Assembly: GCA_016743235.1 (NCBI GenBank)
Contig: VRZD01000051.1
Coordinates: 1 to 37,238, forward strand
Source: Pantanalinema sp. GBBB05
Lineage (GTDB): Bacteria > Cyanobacteriota > Cyanobacteriia > Leptolyngbyales > Leptolyngbyaceae
Length of the DNA: 37,238 bases
Direction of reading: 5' to 3'
Part shown: positions 14,659 to 22,756 of the stretch, piece after piece
Position numbering within the stretch: the first letter of the stretch is position 1
Layout: each line of letters begins with the position of its first letter
Notes under the pieces: model-generated
The model's database searches: none
What the model saw: the letters and a program-made list of their open reading frames with translations, nothing else
What the model was told of the DNA's origin: nothing
Position numbers and translations under genes: made by a program

Positions 14659-16221
14659 TTATTCTACCTTGGCAAAAGTAACTTCACCTTGGAATTCTTC
14701 GCCATAAGCGGCTTCGCCATGTTCGTAGATATCTAACCCTTCTTCTTCGACTTCTGGTTTGACGCGCAAATCCATAAACAGCGAGAGCACTTTGAGGATG
14801 ATGATTGTCCCGATCGCCGCGATCGCATAGGCAATCAAAATGGCAACTAGACCACCCCGGAAAGTGTTCCAGCCACCTTCACCCATGATCAAACCATTGG
14901 TGGCTAGAGAATTGACACTATTGGTTGCCAAAATCCCAGTGAGTAAAGCCCCCACCGTACCACCAACACCGTGAATTGGGTAAGTATCCAGCGAGTCATC
15001 AAACCGCAATTTCGCTTTGATATTGACGGCGACAAAGCAGCAAATAGATGTGATGACCCCAATCAAAATAGCGGAGAGGGGAGTAACAAATCCGGCAGCA
15101 GGAGTAATTCCGACTAAGCCAGCAACAAAGCCACTACCAATGCCCACAGCTGTAGGTTTACCCTTAGTGATCCATTCAACAACGGTCCAAGCCAGCCCCG
15201 CAGCAGCTGTGGAAACCATTGTTGCCACAAAGGCAACCGTTGCTAGACTATCAGCCGCGAGGGCACTGCCAGCATTAAAACCAAACCAACCAAACCAGAG
15301 CATACCTACGCCTAGGAGCACAAAGGGCACATTATGCGGCACGATCGGACGAATCATCCAATCTTTCCGGGGTCCTAGTAGCCATGCTGCCACGAGGGCA
15401 GATACTCCAGAGCTAATATGCACCACGGTGCCACCGGCAAAATCCAAAGCTCCCAGATTTACCCCTAAAAAGCCTTTACCCCAGACCATATGAGCCAGTG
15501 GGCAGTAAACAAAGGTAGACCAGAGCACAACGAACCAGAAAAAGGCTTTAAAGCTCATCCGCTCGACGATCGCCCCTGATACCAAGGCAATGGTGATGAT
15601 GGCAAACATCATCTGGTAGACCATGAAGACCTGGTGTGGAATCGTGCCAGCATACCCTACGGGATCTGGAGCATCAAATGCGACTCCATTTAAGCCAAAC
15701 CACATCAAGCTACCGATGAAGGGGTTAGCCGTGAAGGCTGGCTCACCACCCGGATTGAGAGCGAACGGGGCAAAGCTGAGGCTATATCCCCACAAAATCC
15801 AGGTAACCCCGACGATCGCCATTGCAATCAGGCTCATCATCATCGTGTTGAGGACGTTGCGTGAGCGGGTGAGCCCACCATAGAAAAAGGCTAGCCCTGG
15901 AGTCATGAATAGTACTAAAGCCGCTGACATCAGTACCCAGGCTGTATTGCCAGAGTCAATCGCCGGTTTAGTGGCTTCTGTGGCAGCTTGGGCGCTCGCA
16001 GAACTTGCCATGGGTCCCACTAGGAGACCCAATGCGGCTAATCCGAGTAGAGGTAAGCAAAATCCGAGCAGTAGTTTGCCACGAGAACTAGCCCGGCTGT
16101 GTGGGCGATCGAGCGTAATTAAGCTTTGCCCTGTCCGGGTGATGAAAGACATCCACCTGGATGTAGGGGATTGGGATTTCCTGGAACCAGGTCGGTTGGA
16201 GTTGTATGTAGGCTTAGACAT
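14659..16221 (-). CDS. amt: Ammonium transporter (Amt family), paralogue A
   Basis: 520-residue Amt/Mep/Rh-type channel for ammonium uptake in the cytoplasmic membrane. The pore twin histidines are present in FAGGTVVHISSGVSALVAAW and YPIHGVGGTVGALL. Family motifs FFYGGLTRSRNVLNTMMMS and GAIVERMSFKAF are intact. The C-terminal regulatory tail (VKPEVEEEGLDIYEHGEAAYG), which in the family communicates with PII, is typical. A long basic N-terminal extension (about 48 residues) precedes a signal-like hydrophobic segment ending ASSASAQA. The start ATG 16221 has no clear ribosome site; an in-frame ATG at 16152 is possible. An NtcA-like promoter lies upstream (16371-16414), with a leader hairpin between them. 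Confidence 0.95.
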   Translation of the reverse strand: MSKPTYNSNRPGSRKSQSPTSRWMSFITRTGQSLITLDRPHSRASSRGKLLLGFCLPLLGLAALGLLVGPMASSASAQAATEATKPAIDSGNTAWVLMSAALVLFMTPGLAFFYGGLTRSRNVLNTMMMSLIAMAIVGVTWILWGYSLSFAPFALNPGGEPAFTANPFIGSLMWFGLNGVAFDAPDPVGYAGTIPHQVFMVYQMMFAIITIALVSGAIVERMSFKAFFWFVVLWSTFVYCPLAHMVWGKGFLGVNLGALDFAGGTVVHISSGVSALVAAWLLGPRKDWMIRPIVPHNVPFVLLGVGMLWFGWFGFNAGSALAADSLATVAFVATMVSTAAAGLAWTVVEWITKGKPTAVGIGSGFVAGLVGITPAAGFVTPLSAILIGVITSICCFVAVNIKAKLRFDDSLDTYPIHGVGGTVGALLTGILATNSVNSLATNGLIMGEGGWNTFRGGLVAILIAYAIAAIGTIIILKVLSLFMDLRVKPEVEEEGLDIYEHGEAAYGEEFQGEVTFAKVE

Positions 16222-16251
16222 TTCTGAGTTTGTAGTCGATTGAAACGAGCA

Positions 16252-16281
16252 TCAAGGTGGACAAATCGCGAGACACCTTGA
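16252..16281 (-). promoter_or_regulatory. Leader hairpin upstream of amt paralogue A
   Basis: TCAAGGTG (16252-16259) and CACCTTGA (16274-16281) form a perfect 8-bp stem with a 14-nt loop, about 30 nt before the start codon, within the 5' leader predicted from the NtcA-like promoter. Its role is unknown. Confidence 0.5.
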
Positions 16282-16370
16282 GAATGTTCAGGTTGAGGGC
16301 TACCGCATCCAGCAAGATGGGGGTGGAAGATGGTGACTGATCTGAGGATTTGTCAGTTCAAGATCATTGT

Positions 16371-16414
16371 GATTGCATCAGCCTATGGTCAATGGATTCT
16401 GTATTTTAAGTAAC
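16371..16414 (-). promoter_or_regulatory. NtcA-like promoter of amt paralogue A
   Basis: On the minus strand GTTACTTAAAATAC (16414 to 16401) is a one-mismatch NtcA box (GTT-N8-TAC). It is followed directly by AGAATC and, at 22 nt, by GATGCAATC (16379 to 16371), whose TGCAAT is a candidate -10. The amt paralogue B promoter has the same blocks at the same spacing, which is the main support. NtcA activates nitrogen-starvation genes from GTA-N8-TAC sites centred near -41.5. Confidence 0.6.
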
Positions 16415-16511
16415 AAGAAAAAAATGCATAGTCTGGAAACCAATCCCTGATTACTGATAGCCTCAATGTTAAATTTTGGGTCTAGTGAAGGGAGCTGTGA
16501 AGCAGAGATAG

Positions 16512-16544
16512 CTTCAGAGCGGGAGTTCAATCCGCTCTGAAGCG
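16512..16544 (-). terminator. Probable stem terminator between the two amt genes
   Basis: GCTTCAGAGCGG (16512-16523) and CCGCTCTGAAGC (16533-16544) are a perfect 12-bp stem with a 9-nt loop, about 80 nt after the stop of paralogue B and upstream of the paralogue A promoter. No U-run follows. It would insulate the two amt units. Confidence 0.55.
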
Positions 16545-16565
16545 AGGGAACGGACTTAAGGAATG

Positions 16566-16613
16566 TAACCTGAGAACCCGATCGATGAAAGTGCTTCGGT
16601 GACCATCAGGTTA
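16566..16613. repeat. Inverted repeat just after amt paralogue B
   Basis: TAACCTGA (16566-16573) and TCAGGTTA (16606-16613) are perfect 8-bp complements separated by 32 nt, ending 8 nt from the stop codon. It may be a 3'-end stabilising stem. Together with the other elements this accounts for most of what I can see in the 16222-16621 gap. Confidence 0.45.
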
Positions 16614-16621
16614 TTGCTTCC

Positions 16622-18235
16622 CTAGTAAGGAGTACTACTCATGCCAGACGAACTGCTAGACATGCTTGATGAGTGCATGATGCTATTCGCTTCTTTAACA
16701 AATCCGGCATAGGCTTCCATGCCATGTTCGCCGATGTCGAGACCGAGCATTTCTTCCTCTTCCGAAACTCGAATCCCCATGGTAGATTTCAGAATCACCC
16801 AGAAGATTGAGGTTGAAATAACTGTCATGGCACCAACGGTAACAGTGCCAACAATCTGATACCAGAGTTGGTCAAAGCCACCGCCCATCAGCAATCCAGC
16901 TTTGGGACCGACGCTGTAGAGCGCTCCAGCCACATCACTAGGTCCAACGGCAAACAAGCCTAGCGCTAACGTCCCCCAAACCCCATTCACGAGGTGAACG
17001 GAGATTGCCCCAACAGGATCATCAACTTTCAACCGATCGAAGAGACTAACCGCGTAGACTACCGCTACACCCCCGATCGCGCCGATCACGGCAGCAGATG
17101 GAATGGTGATGAAAGCACAAGGAGCGGTAACCGCAACTAATCCTGCCAGAATCCCATTGATGATCATCGACAGATCCGGCTTACCCAGGGCTAGCCAAGC
17201 GGTGATAGTAGCAGCAACTCCACCAAAAGCCGCCGCTGTATTGGTGGTTAGCGCAATATGCGCAATCAGCGAACCATCACCTACGGCCATCGTTGAGCCA
17301 GGATTGAACCCGAACCAACCTAGCCACAGAATTAAGCAGCCCAAAGTAGCAATGCTCATATTGTGACCAGGAAGAGCATTGGGGCTGCCATCTGAGTTGT
17401 ACTTACCCAGACGGGGACCGAGGAAGATGGCACCCATCAGTGCTCCCCAACCGCCCACAGCATGGACAACGGTAGAGCCAGCGAAGTCAAAAAAGCCCAG
17501 GTCTGCTAACCAGCCGCCGCCCCAGATCCAGTGACCGGTAATGGGGTAAGCAATTCCGACCAATAACAGGCTAAAGATCAAAAAGTCTAAGAACTTAATC
17601 CGCTCGGCAACGGCTCCAGAGACGATCGTTGCTGCCGTTCCTGCAAACACTAGCTGGAAGAAGAATTTGGCTGCCAGGGGGACACCCGTCCAGTTGAGGG
17701 CGCCAAAGATCCCTTGGTAAGCATCTCCAGTTGCAGGGCTGTTATCGGCACCTGTGAGGAAGAAGCCACCGCCCAAGCCCACCAGGTTATCCAGCAGACT
17801 GTTGCTGCCGTCGCTACTGAACATTAAGCCAAAGCCGATCGCCCAGAATGCGATCGTCGATAAGGCAAAGACGATCAAGTTTTTGGCAAGCACATTAACG
17901 GCGTTTTTCTGGCGACAGAAGCCAGTTTCTAACATACAGAAGCCAGCATTCATAAAGAACACCAGCATCCCAGCTACCATCACCCACATGGTATCAAGTC
18001 CGACTTTTAGACCCTCTGTGGTAGCAGCTACGCTTTCTAAAGTGGGCGCATTTTGGGCTGAGGCAGCATATCCCCAAACACCGACAATTACCAGTGCTAA
18101 AGGAATACTAGCTTGCCAACTAGGAGTGAGCTTTTTGGCATACCAGCTAGGGGTGAGCCACTTGCTGCCTAAGACAAGGGACGAAGGCTTTCGCTTTCGT
18201 CTTGATTGCTTTTTGAGCATCGGGTTCGACATCAT
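16622..18235 (-). CDS. amt: Ammonium transporter (Amt family), paralogue B
   Basis: Ammonium channel of a clade distinct from paralogue A. Pore histidines are in FAGSTVVHAVGGWGALMGA and ISVHLVNGVWGTLALGLF. Other motifs are MLETGFCRQKNAVNVLAKNL and GAVAERIKFLDFL. The C-terminus has the regulatory tail MLGLDIGEHGMEAYAGF, then an unusual Ser/Met-rich end (HSSSMSSSSSGMSSTPY). A very basic N-terminus (KKQSRRKRKPSS) precedes a signal-like segment ending ASAQN. I use ATG 18235 because GAGGA at 18245-18249 is 9 nt upstream; ATG 18244 would abut that site. A perfect NtcA box lies about 240 nt upstream, giving a leader of some 200 nt. The tandem order places B upstream of A. Confidence 0.95.
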   Translation of the reverse strand: MMSNPMLKKQSRRKRKPSSLVLGSKWLTPSWYAKKLTPSWQASIPLALVIVGVWGYAASAQNAPTLESVAATTEGLKVGLDTMWVMVAGMLVFFMNAGFCMLETGFCRQKNAVNVLAKNLIVFALSTIAFWAIGFGLMFSSDGSNSLLDNLVGLGGGFFLTGADNSPATGDAYQGIFGALNWTGVPLAAKFFFQLVFAGTAATIVSGAVAERIKFLDFLIFSLLLVGIAYPITGHWIWGGGWLADLGFFDFAGSTVVHAVGGWGALMGAIFLGPRLGKYNSDGSPNALPGHNMSIATLGCLILWLGWFGFNPGSTMAVGDGSLIAHIALTTNTAAAFGGVAATITAWLALGKPDLSMIINGILAGLVAVTAPCAFITIPSAAVIGAIGGVAVVYAVSLFDRLKVDDPVGAISVHLVNGVWGTLALGLFAVGPSDVAGALYSVGPKAGLLMGGGFDQLWYQIVGTVTVGAMTVISTSIFWVILKSTMGIRVSEEEEMLGLDIGEHGMEAYAGFVKEANSIMHSSSMSSSSSGMSSTPY

Positions 18236-18450
18236 GTTTGACATTCCTCGGTGAAGGTAATGTATCGATTCAGTTGCAAAACTCCATTAACCGAGTCAGG
18301 TCGCCTAAGCTGCGATCTAGCGCCAAGTCAGCCCCAGTTGTTCAAGGGTTGAGTCTGTCACCGAAAGGGCTGGATGCCTCGAAAATCTCAGGCAAGTACT
18401 GACTGCTAGCAATCTCGTAATAGGAATGCTTGTCAGGAGAATCAATATCA

Positions 18451-18494
18451 GATTGCATCAATTCTGAGGAGTTAGATTCTGTATACGTCATTAC
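18451..18494 (-). promoter_or_regulatory. NtcA-activated promoter of amt paralogue B
   Basis: The minus strand reads GTAATGACGTATAC (18494 to 18481), a perfect GTA-N8-TAC NtcA box. AGAATC follows at once and GATGCAATC (18459 to 18451) begins 22 nt after the box, with TGCAAT as the candidate -10 at the canonical spacing of an NtcA class II promoter. The box is symmetric and could also affect the divergent gene at 18731. The rest of the 18245-18709 gap is leader and AT-rich sequence with no gene. Confidence 0.8.
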
Positions 18495-18730
18495 AAAAAA
18501 TTACCCTGTTAAGGCTGACCTTCCGTGGAAAGACGGTAAGAGGGGTGAAAAATATTACGTTCAACTCTGGGAATGTTTAAAAGACTTCTAGAGTAAATAA
18601 AGTTATGTTAAGAAAAAGTGGGGATTCCGTGATAGTTTGTTGCAGGGGAGGGAGGATTGCAAAAAACCTGACAAATCTCTCTGAGTGGGGTAGATCTAGT
18701 TAGGAAAATTTGTGGCAGTTGTGGGTTGTC

Positions 18731-20578
18731 ATGCTCATAGTTCGTAAGCGGCGGTTTCAATTGAGCGCGATTCAAAAAAAATGTTGGTTGAATCAACCAG
18801 GCTGTTTATCTTGCCATCTGGCAATTTCGCTAGGGCTATCGGTGGTTTTGGGAGGCGCATTGGCACGATCGGTGAATGCGCAAGAACTCGATCCGGCTGT
18901 TCCCCCCTCTCCCGCTGAAACTGGTCTGCCAGCTCCGCCGCTCAGTACCGATTGTTTCCCAGCTACCTCGCCCCAGGCAGCCGGGTTAACTCAATTAGTC
19001 AGTGATGTGAGCCAAACGGTTAGCCTGGTCGAGCAGCCGGAGATGGGAATGGGAAGGTTGGTGGGGCAACTAGCTCCGCAACTTGCCGCCTATCTGAATC
19101 CGATGCCCTTTCCAGAGATTCACCCCCAGGCACGGTTGGCAAAAGTGCCAGTGATGATGTACCACGACATTCTGCCGGAAAAGCAGGTGTTTTTTGACGT
19201 CACTCCAGCCGAATTTGAACAGCATTTGCAACTGATTCAACAAAAGGGGTTGACTCCGATCAGTATGGATCAACTGGTGACCCATCTGCGGACTGGGCTA
19301 CCGCTCCCAGAAAAGCCGATTTTGCTGACGTTTGATGATGGTTATGCTGGACATTATCAATATGTTTATCCCTTGCTGAAAAAATATCGTTATCCAGCTG
19401 TATTTTCGATCTATACCGCGAAGGTCGGTAAGCAAATGGGGCGTTCTAGCCTGACCTGGGACCAATTGCGGGAAATGGCAAAAGATCCATTGGTCACGAT
19501 CGCGTCTCATAGTGTTAGTCACCGGGTGATGCTAGAACTGACCGATCTTGAGATTCAAACGGAAGTATCGGAGTCCAAACGGATTTTAGAAGCGGAACTG
19601 GGTATCCCGATTCATTACTTTACCTATCCCGAAGGGAAATATGATCAGCGGGGATTAAAAGCGGTGCAGGCAGCGGGCTATATTTCTGCCTTAACGATGG
19701 ACGATGCGGATGAACGCCTAGCTGGACAATCAAACAGCTTGCTGGAGATTGGGCGAATTGGGCAGTCCCGAATCAGTGAAATGGTAGATGTTGCCTGGGG
19801 TGGAGATCCTCAGCCTTCCTGGAGCATGGGGTTTGACTTCACCAGCCCGATCCGGCGTATGGAGACAGTGATTGATAACACGCCATTCATTTTTATTGCG
19901 GGTGGTAAGCCGATTACCATTCATGCTGATAGTCGCTATCAAGTGCCAGAGATTTTGGCACGGTCAAAAACGGGGGCGATCGCAGCCGTGGATGGGGGGT
20001 TTTTCTCGCTAGAGTTTCTTGACTCAAACGAGATGCTAGGTCCTGTATTAAGCCGGGTCCATGGTCAGTTTATTCCCGGACGGAAGGGAGAAATTCCGTT
20101 GATTAACAGTCGCCCGTTGGTCTTAGTCAGCGATCGAGAAGTCCGCTTTGTGCCATTTGATAATTTGAAGCACAATACCCTGGAAGGCATTCAGGCAGAG
20201 ATGCCTGCTGTAACCGATGCTTTTGTGGCGGCGGCTTGGTTAGTCAAAGGTGGTCAGCCACAACCTGCTAGTAGCTTTGGCAAGTTATTTGATTTTGACG
20301 CTGAACGCCATCGGGCTTTTTGGGGGATCAATCAAGCCGGACAACCACAAATTGGTGTTTCTGTAGAACCGATCGGGTCAGTCAATTTAGGGATTGCTCT
20401 CGCCAAGGCAGGCTTTCGAGATGCAGTGATGCTGGATTCGGGGGCAAGTACCTCGCTGGCATACAAAGGGGAATCACTGGTGGGGTATGAGCCGCGTCCT
20501 GTACCTCATGTTGTGGCTCTGCTGCCCACCGCCCCAGAGACCAGTAGCGCGACCTGTGCGATCGTTTCGACCCGCTAA
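18731..20578 (+). CDS. Secreted polysaccharide deacetylase fused to a phosphodiester-glycosidase-like domain
   Basis: A two-enzyme fusion. A signal peptide ends near SVNAQE. The first catalytic part (about 145-340, numbered from the TTG at 18710) is a NodB-type polysaccharide deacetylase: VMMYHDIL, TFDDGY (207-212) and the metal-binding SHSVSH (His267, His271). These enzymes remove N- or O-acetyl groups from glycans. The second part (about 385-605) resembles the NAGPA/DUF2233 phosphodiester glycosidase fold, with AVDGGFF (428-432) and LDSGASTSLAY (from 575). It probably remodels cell-wall or exopolysaccharide outside the cytoplasmic membrane. I use ATG 18731; TTG 18710 with AGGA 4 nt upstream is an alternative. 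The stop is 11 nt from the convergent pentapeptide gene. Confidence 0.88.
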   Translation: MLIVRKRRFQLSAIQKKCWLNQPGCLSCHLAISLGLSVVLGGALARSVNAQELDPAVPPSPAETGLPAPPLSTDCFPATSPQAAGLTQLVSDVSQTVSLVEQPEMGMGRLVGQLAPQLAAYLNPMPFPEIHPQARLAKVPVMMYHDILPEKQVFFDVTPAEFEQHLQLIQQKGLTPISMDQLVTHLRTGLPLPEKPILLTFDDGYAGHYQYVYPLLKKYRYPAVFSIYTAKVGKQMGRSSLTWDQLREMAKDPLVTIASHSVSHRVMLELTDLEIQTEVSESKRILEAELGIPIHYFTYPEGKYDQRGLKAVQAAGYISALTMDDADERLAGQSNSLLEIGRIGQSRISEMVDVAWGGDPQPSWSMGFDFTSPIRRMETVIDNTPFIFIAGGKPITIHADSRYQVPEILARSKTGAIAAVDGGFFSLEFLDSNEMLGPVLSRVHGQFIPGRKGEIPLINSRPLVLVSDREVRFVPFDNLKHNTLEGIQAEMPAVTDAFVAAAWLVKGGQPQPASSFGKLFDFDAERHRAFWGINQAGQPQIGVSVEPIGSVNLGIALAKAGFRDAVMLDSGASTSLAYKGESLVGYEPRPVPHVVALLPTAPETSSATCAIVSTR

Positions 20579-20589
20579 GGCGACTGATT

Positions 20590-21378
20590 CTACAGCAGAG
20601 GGAGGGCAATTTGCAGCAACGTGCCGATTACGGATAAAAATCCCTCAGCGAACCCAATGCCTCGTTTTTTCTCGGGTTCGGTCAGTCGCTGATGGGCTGA
20701 CTCGGCAACCTTCGCAGCTTCTAAATTGCCCTGTTGCTTAAATAACTCTTTGGCTTGGGCAAAATCGCTGATTGCACCCTCGCGATCGCTGTTTTGGTAT
20801 TTGGCAACTGCCCGTCCCAGGTAAGCATAGGCAGAGTCAGGTTTGCGAATTAGGGCTTGATTGTAGTTCTCGATCGCATCTCCAAAATTCCGTTGTTCGG
20901 TGTCCTGCAATGCCCAATGGTAAAAGTCTGTAGCGCTGACTAATGTGGTGGGCAAGCCGATTGCCCGGCGTAACAGTGTGTTGCTCAGGACGGCAGCTTC
21001 TAAATTTGCTCCTACTACATAAGCGGTGCGCAAATCTGCCGAATTGAGATTAGCACCATCTAATCTGGCGCCACTAAGATTGGCGCCATAGAGGGCTGCT
21101 CCGGTCAGGTTGGCTCCCCGTAAATCGGCTCCACTGAGATTGGCCTGACTCAAATTTGCCCTGACCAGATTGGCCCCGCTTAAGTTAGCACCACTCAAGT
21201 TGGCGAACACTAGCCCCGCATTACTTAACTCACACTGGGGGCACTGCCGAGTCGATAACAACTGTTGAGTGTGAGCCAGATTTTCTGCCTGAGCGGTAGA
21301 GCTAAAACTTAAAATAGTTACAAAAGCTGTACAGATCGCCGGAATGGATTTGTGAGTAGTTGAAAACCTATTGTACAT
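20590..21378 (-). CDS. Secreted CxxC pentapeptide-repeat protein with TPR repeats
   Basis: 262 residues from ATG 21378, chosen because the signal peptide begins there (MYNRFSTTHK..., cleavage near STAQA-EN). A CPQC pair (Cys46, Cys49) precedes about 15 pentapeptides (SGANLSGANLVRANLSQANL). From about residue 150 come two to three TPR-like helix pairs (FGDAIENYNQALIRKPDSAY; DREGAISDFAQAKELFKQQG), then a hydrophobic C-terminal segment (GFAEGFLSVIGTLLQIALPLL) that could anchor it. It is a paralogue of the smaller protein at 8515-9039, with added TPRs. Function unknown; lumenal or periplasmic scaffolding is a guess. Confidence 0.87.
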   Translation of the reverse strand: MYNRFSTTHKSIPAICTAFVTILSFSSTAQAENLAHTQQLLSTRQCPQCELSNAGLVFANLSGANLSGANLVRANLSQANLSGADLRGANLTGAALYGANLSGARLDGANLNSADLRTAYVVGANLEAAVLSNTLLRRAIGLPTTLVSATDFYHWALQDTEQRNFGDAIENYNQALIRKPDSAYAYLGRAVAKYQNSDREGAISDFAQAKELFKQQGNLEAAKVAESAHQRLTEPEKKRGIGFAEGFLSVIGTLLQIALPLL

Positions 21379-21478
21379 AGACGGTAATTTGGGCACTTTA
21401 CTAAAGGTGTAATGGGTGCCACTATTCAAACTCAAGTTCGCGATCGCAGCACAAGAAATTTATGATTGTCCAACGCTC

Positions 21479-21784
21479 ATGCCACGTAAACAAAAGTTCC
21501 CTCACCTGGTTAGTTCGAAATGGACGGCACACCAAAAAGTTGATGGTTGGCGGCATTTTCAAGTGGTGAATCGCAAAAATGAAGGACAGTGGGTGTTTGC
21601 TGAAATAGTGGCTGCCTGTGATCCAGGGGTTCGTTTTTGGATTAACGCCCAATTACTGAAGGACAAACGACTGTGGCAGGCTGGATGGAAATCACTTCAA
21701 GAGGAGGAATCTCTTCCCATGGAAGTGGATGAATCATTCATCCCTGAGGTAAGTCAATCGTCACCGACCTCATGCCATCGCTAA
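21479..21784 (+). CDS. TIGR02450-family Trp-rich protein
   Basis: 101 residues from ATG 21479. The family pattern is clear: SSKWTA, GWRHFQVV, AEIVAACDPGVRFWI, LLKDKRLWQAGW, with six tryptophans in about 70 residues. TIGR02450 proteins are small, conserved in cyanobacteria and some proteobacteria, and have no established function. No signal peptide or membrane segment. The upstream in-frame codons to 21416 are rejected as a start because the family begins near this ATG. The 100 bp before the next gene hold nothing I recognise. Confidence 0.85.
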   Translation: MPRKQKFPHLVSSKWTAHQKVDGWRHFQVVNRKNEGQWVFAEIVAACDPGVRFWINAQLLKDKRLWQAGWKSLQEEESLPMEVDESFIPEVSQSSPTSCHR

Positions 21785-21884
21785 AATCTACAATCATTCT
21801 CTACCTGCTCTACGGTCACGGCATAGTAGAAGGTGAAGAACGGCTATTTACTCATCGCGACCTGTTGCTAGCTCCTGATGCCTT

Positions 21885-22715
21885 ATGTTTAATGCCACCG
21901 AAATCTTAATTGATGATTTTGTTCAACAACTACGGGCAGGATATCGCCGGACGTATGGCAACCTAAAAACGGATTATGCCGATATCATTGCCTGGGCCGG
22001 TGGCATGGCATTGGAGAATATTGCTAATAGTGATGCCCTATACCACGATGTGGAACATACGATTTTAGTGACTTTAGTCGGACAAGAGGTATTACGGGGT
22101 AAGCATATTCGTGAGGGAGGGGTGTCCCCCGAAGACTGGCTACATTTCATGATTTCGTTAGCCTGCCACGATATTGGCTACGTGCGAGGTGTCTGTCGTC
22201 AAGACCGGGAAAACCTTTGTGCTACTGGTATTGATGGTGCCATGATTGCCTTACCGTCTGGCTGCACGGACGCTATCCTGACGCCATATCATGTCGATCG
22301 CGGCAAGCTATTTATTGAAGAGCGATTTGGCGGACACAAATTACTAGACACCGAAACGATTAAACGCAATATTGAGCTGACTCGGTTTCCTATTCCTGCC
22401 GCTGAGGATCATCAGGATACAGTCAATTATCCTGGCTTAGTACGAGCCTCTGACTTAATTGGGCAACTCAGTGATTCGCGTTACCTGAAGAAAATTACGG
22501 CACTGTTTTATGAGTTTGAGGAAACAGGGGTGAACAAAGTCCTGAATTACCAAACTCCGGGTGATTTACGCCGGAACTACGCTCAATTTTATTGGAAGAG
22601 TGTCTATCCCTATATCAAACCAGCGCTGGGGTATCTGTCTCTAACTCAACAAGGGCAGCAGATTACAGCTAGCCTATACGCCAATGTATTTATGGTGGAG
22701 CATGAGGGAGCGTAG
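21885..22715 (+). CDS. HD-domain metal-dependent phosphohydrolase-like protein
   Basis: 276 residues. HD-superfamily metal ligands are visible: YHDVEH (His54, His58), SLACHDIGY (His95, Asp96), further histidines in the TPYHVD region, and a distal Asp in VRASDLIGQLSD. HD proteins of this kind hydrolyse phosphomonoesters or phosphodiesters, often of nucleotides; the substrate cannot be read off. No signal peptide. The stop (22713-22715) lies at the edge of a purine-rich repeat, and the M28 peptidase gene starts 41 nt later on the same strand. The start ATG has no evident ribosome site. Confidence 0.85.
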   Translation: MFNATEILIDDFVQQLRAGYRRTYGNLKTDYADIIAWAGGMALENIANSDALYHDVEHTILVTLVGQEVLRGKHIREGGVSPEDWLHFMISLACHDIGYVRGVCRQDRENLCATGIDGAMIALPSGCTDAILTPYHVDRGKLFIEERFGGHKLLDTETIKRNIELTRFPIPAAEDHQDTVNYPGLVRASDLIGQLSDSRYLKKITALFYEFEETGVNKVLNYQTPGDLRRNYAQFYWKSVYPYIKPALGYLSLTQQGQQITASLYANVFMVEHEGA

Positions 22716-22750
22716 GGGAGATGAGGAAGATGAGGAGATAGGGGAGAGGC
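22709..22750. repeat. Purine-rich dispersed repeat, copy 2
   Basis: A near-pure purine tract made of GAGATGAGGA-type units. It contains GAGATGAGGAAGAT (22718-22731), identical to 11429-11442. It contributes the stop region of the HD gene and sits just before the start of the M28 gene. Confidence 0.6.
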
Positions 22751-22756
22751 TTGGTA

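Noticed and set aside
16222..16370. Glutamine riboswitch in the amt leader
   Set aside because: I searched by eye for the glnA-type conserved blocks and did not find them; only a plain hairpin is visible.
16512..16544. T-arm-like GTTCAAT loop suggesting a tRNA
   Set aside because: The stem is a 12-bp perfect hairpin with no acceptor, D or anticodon arms around it; it is a terminator-like stem.
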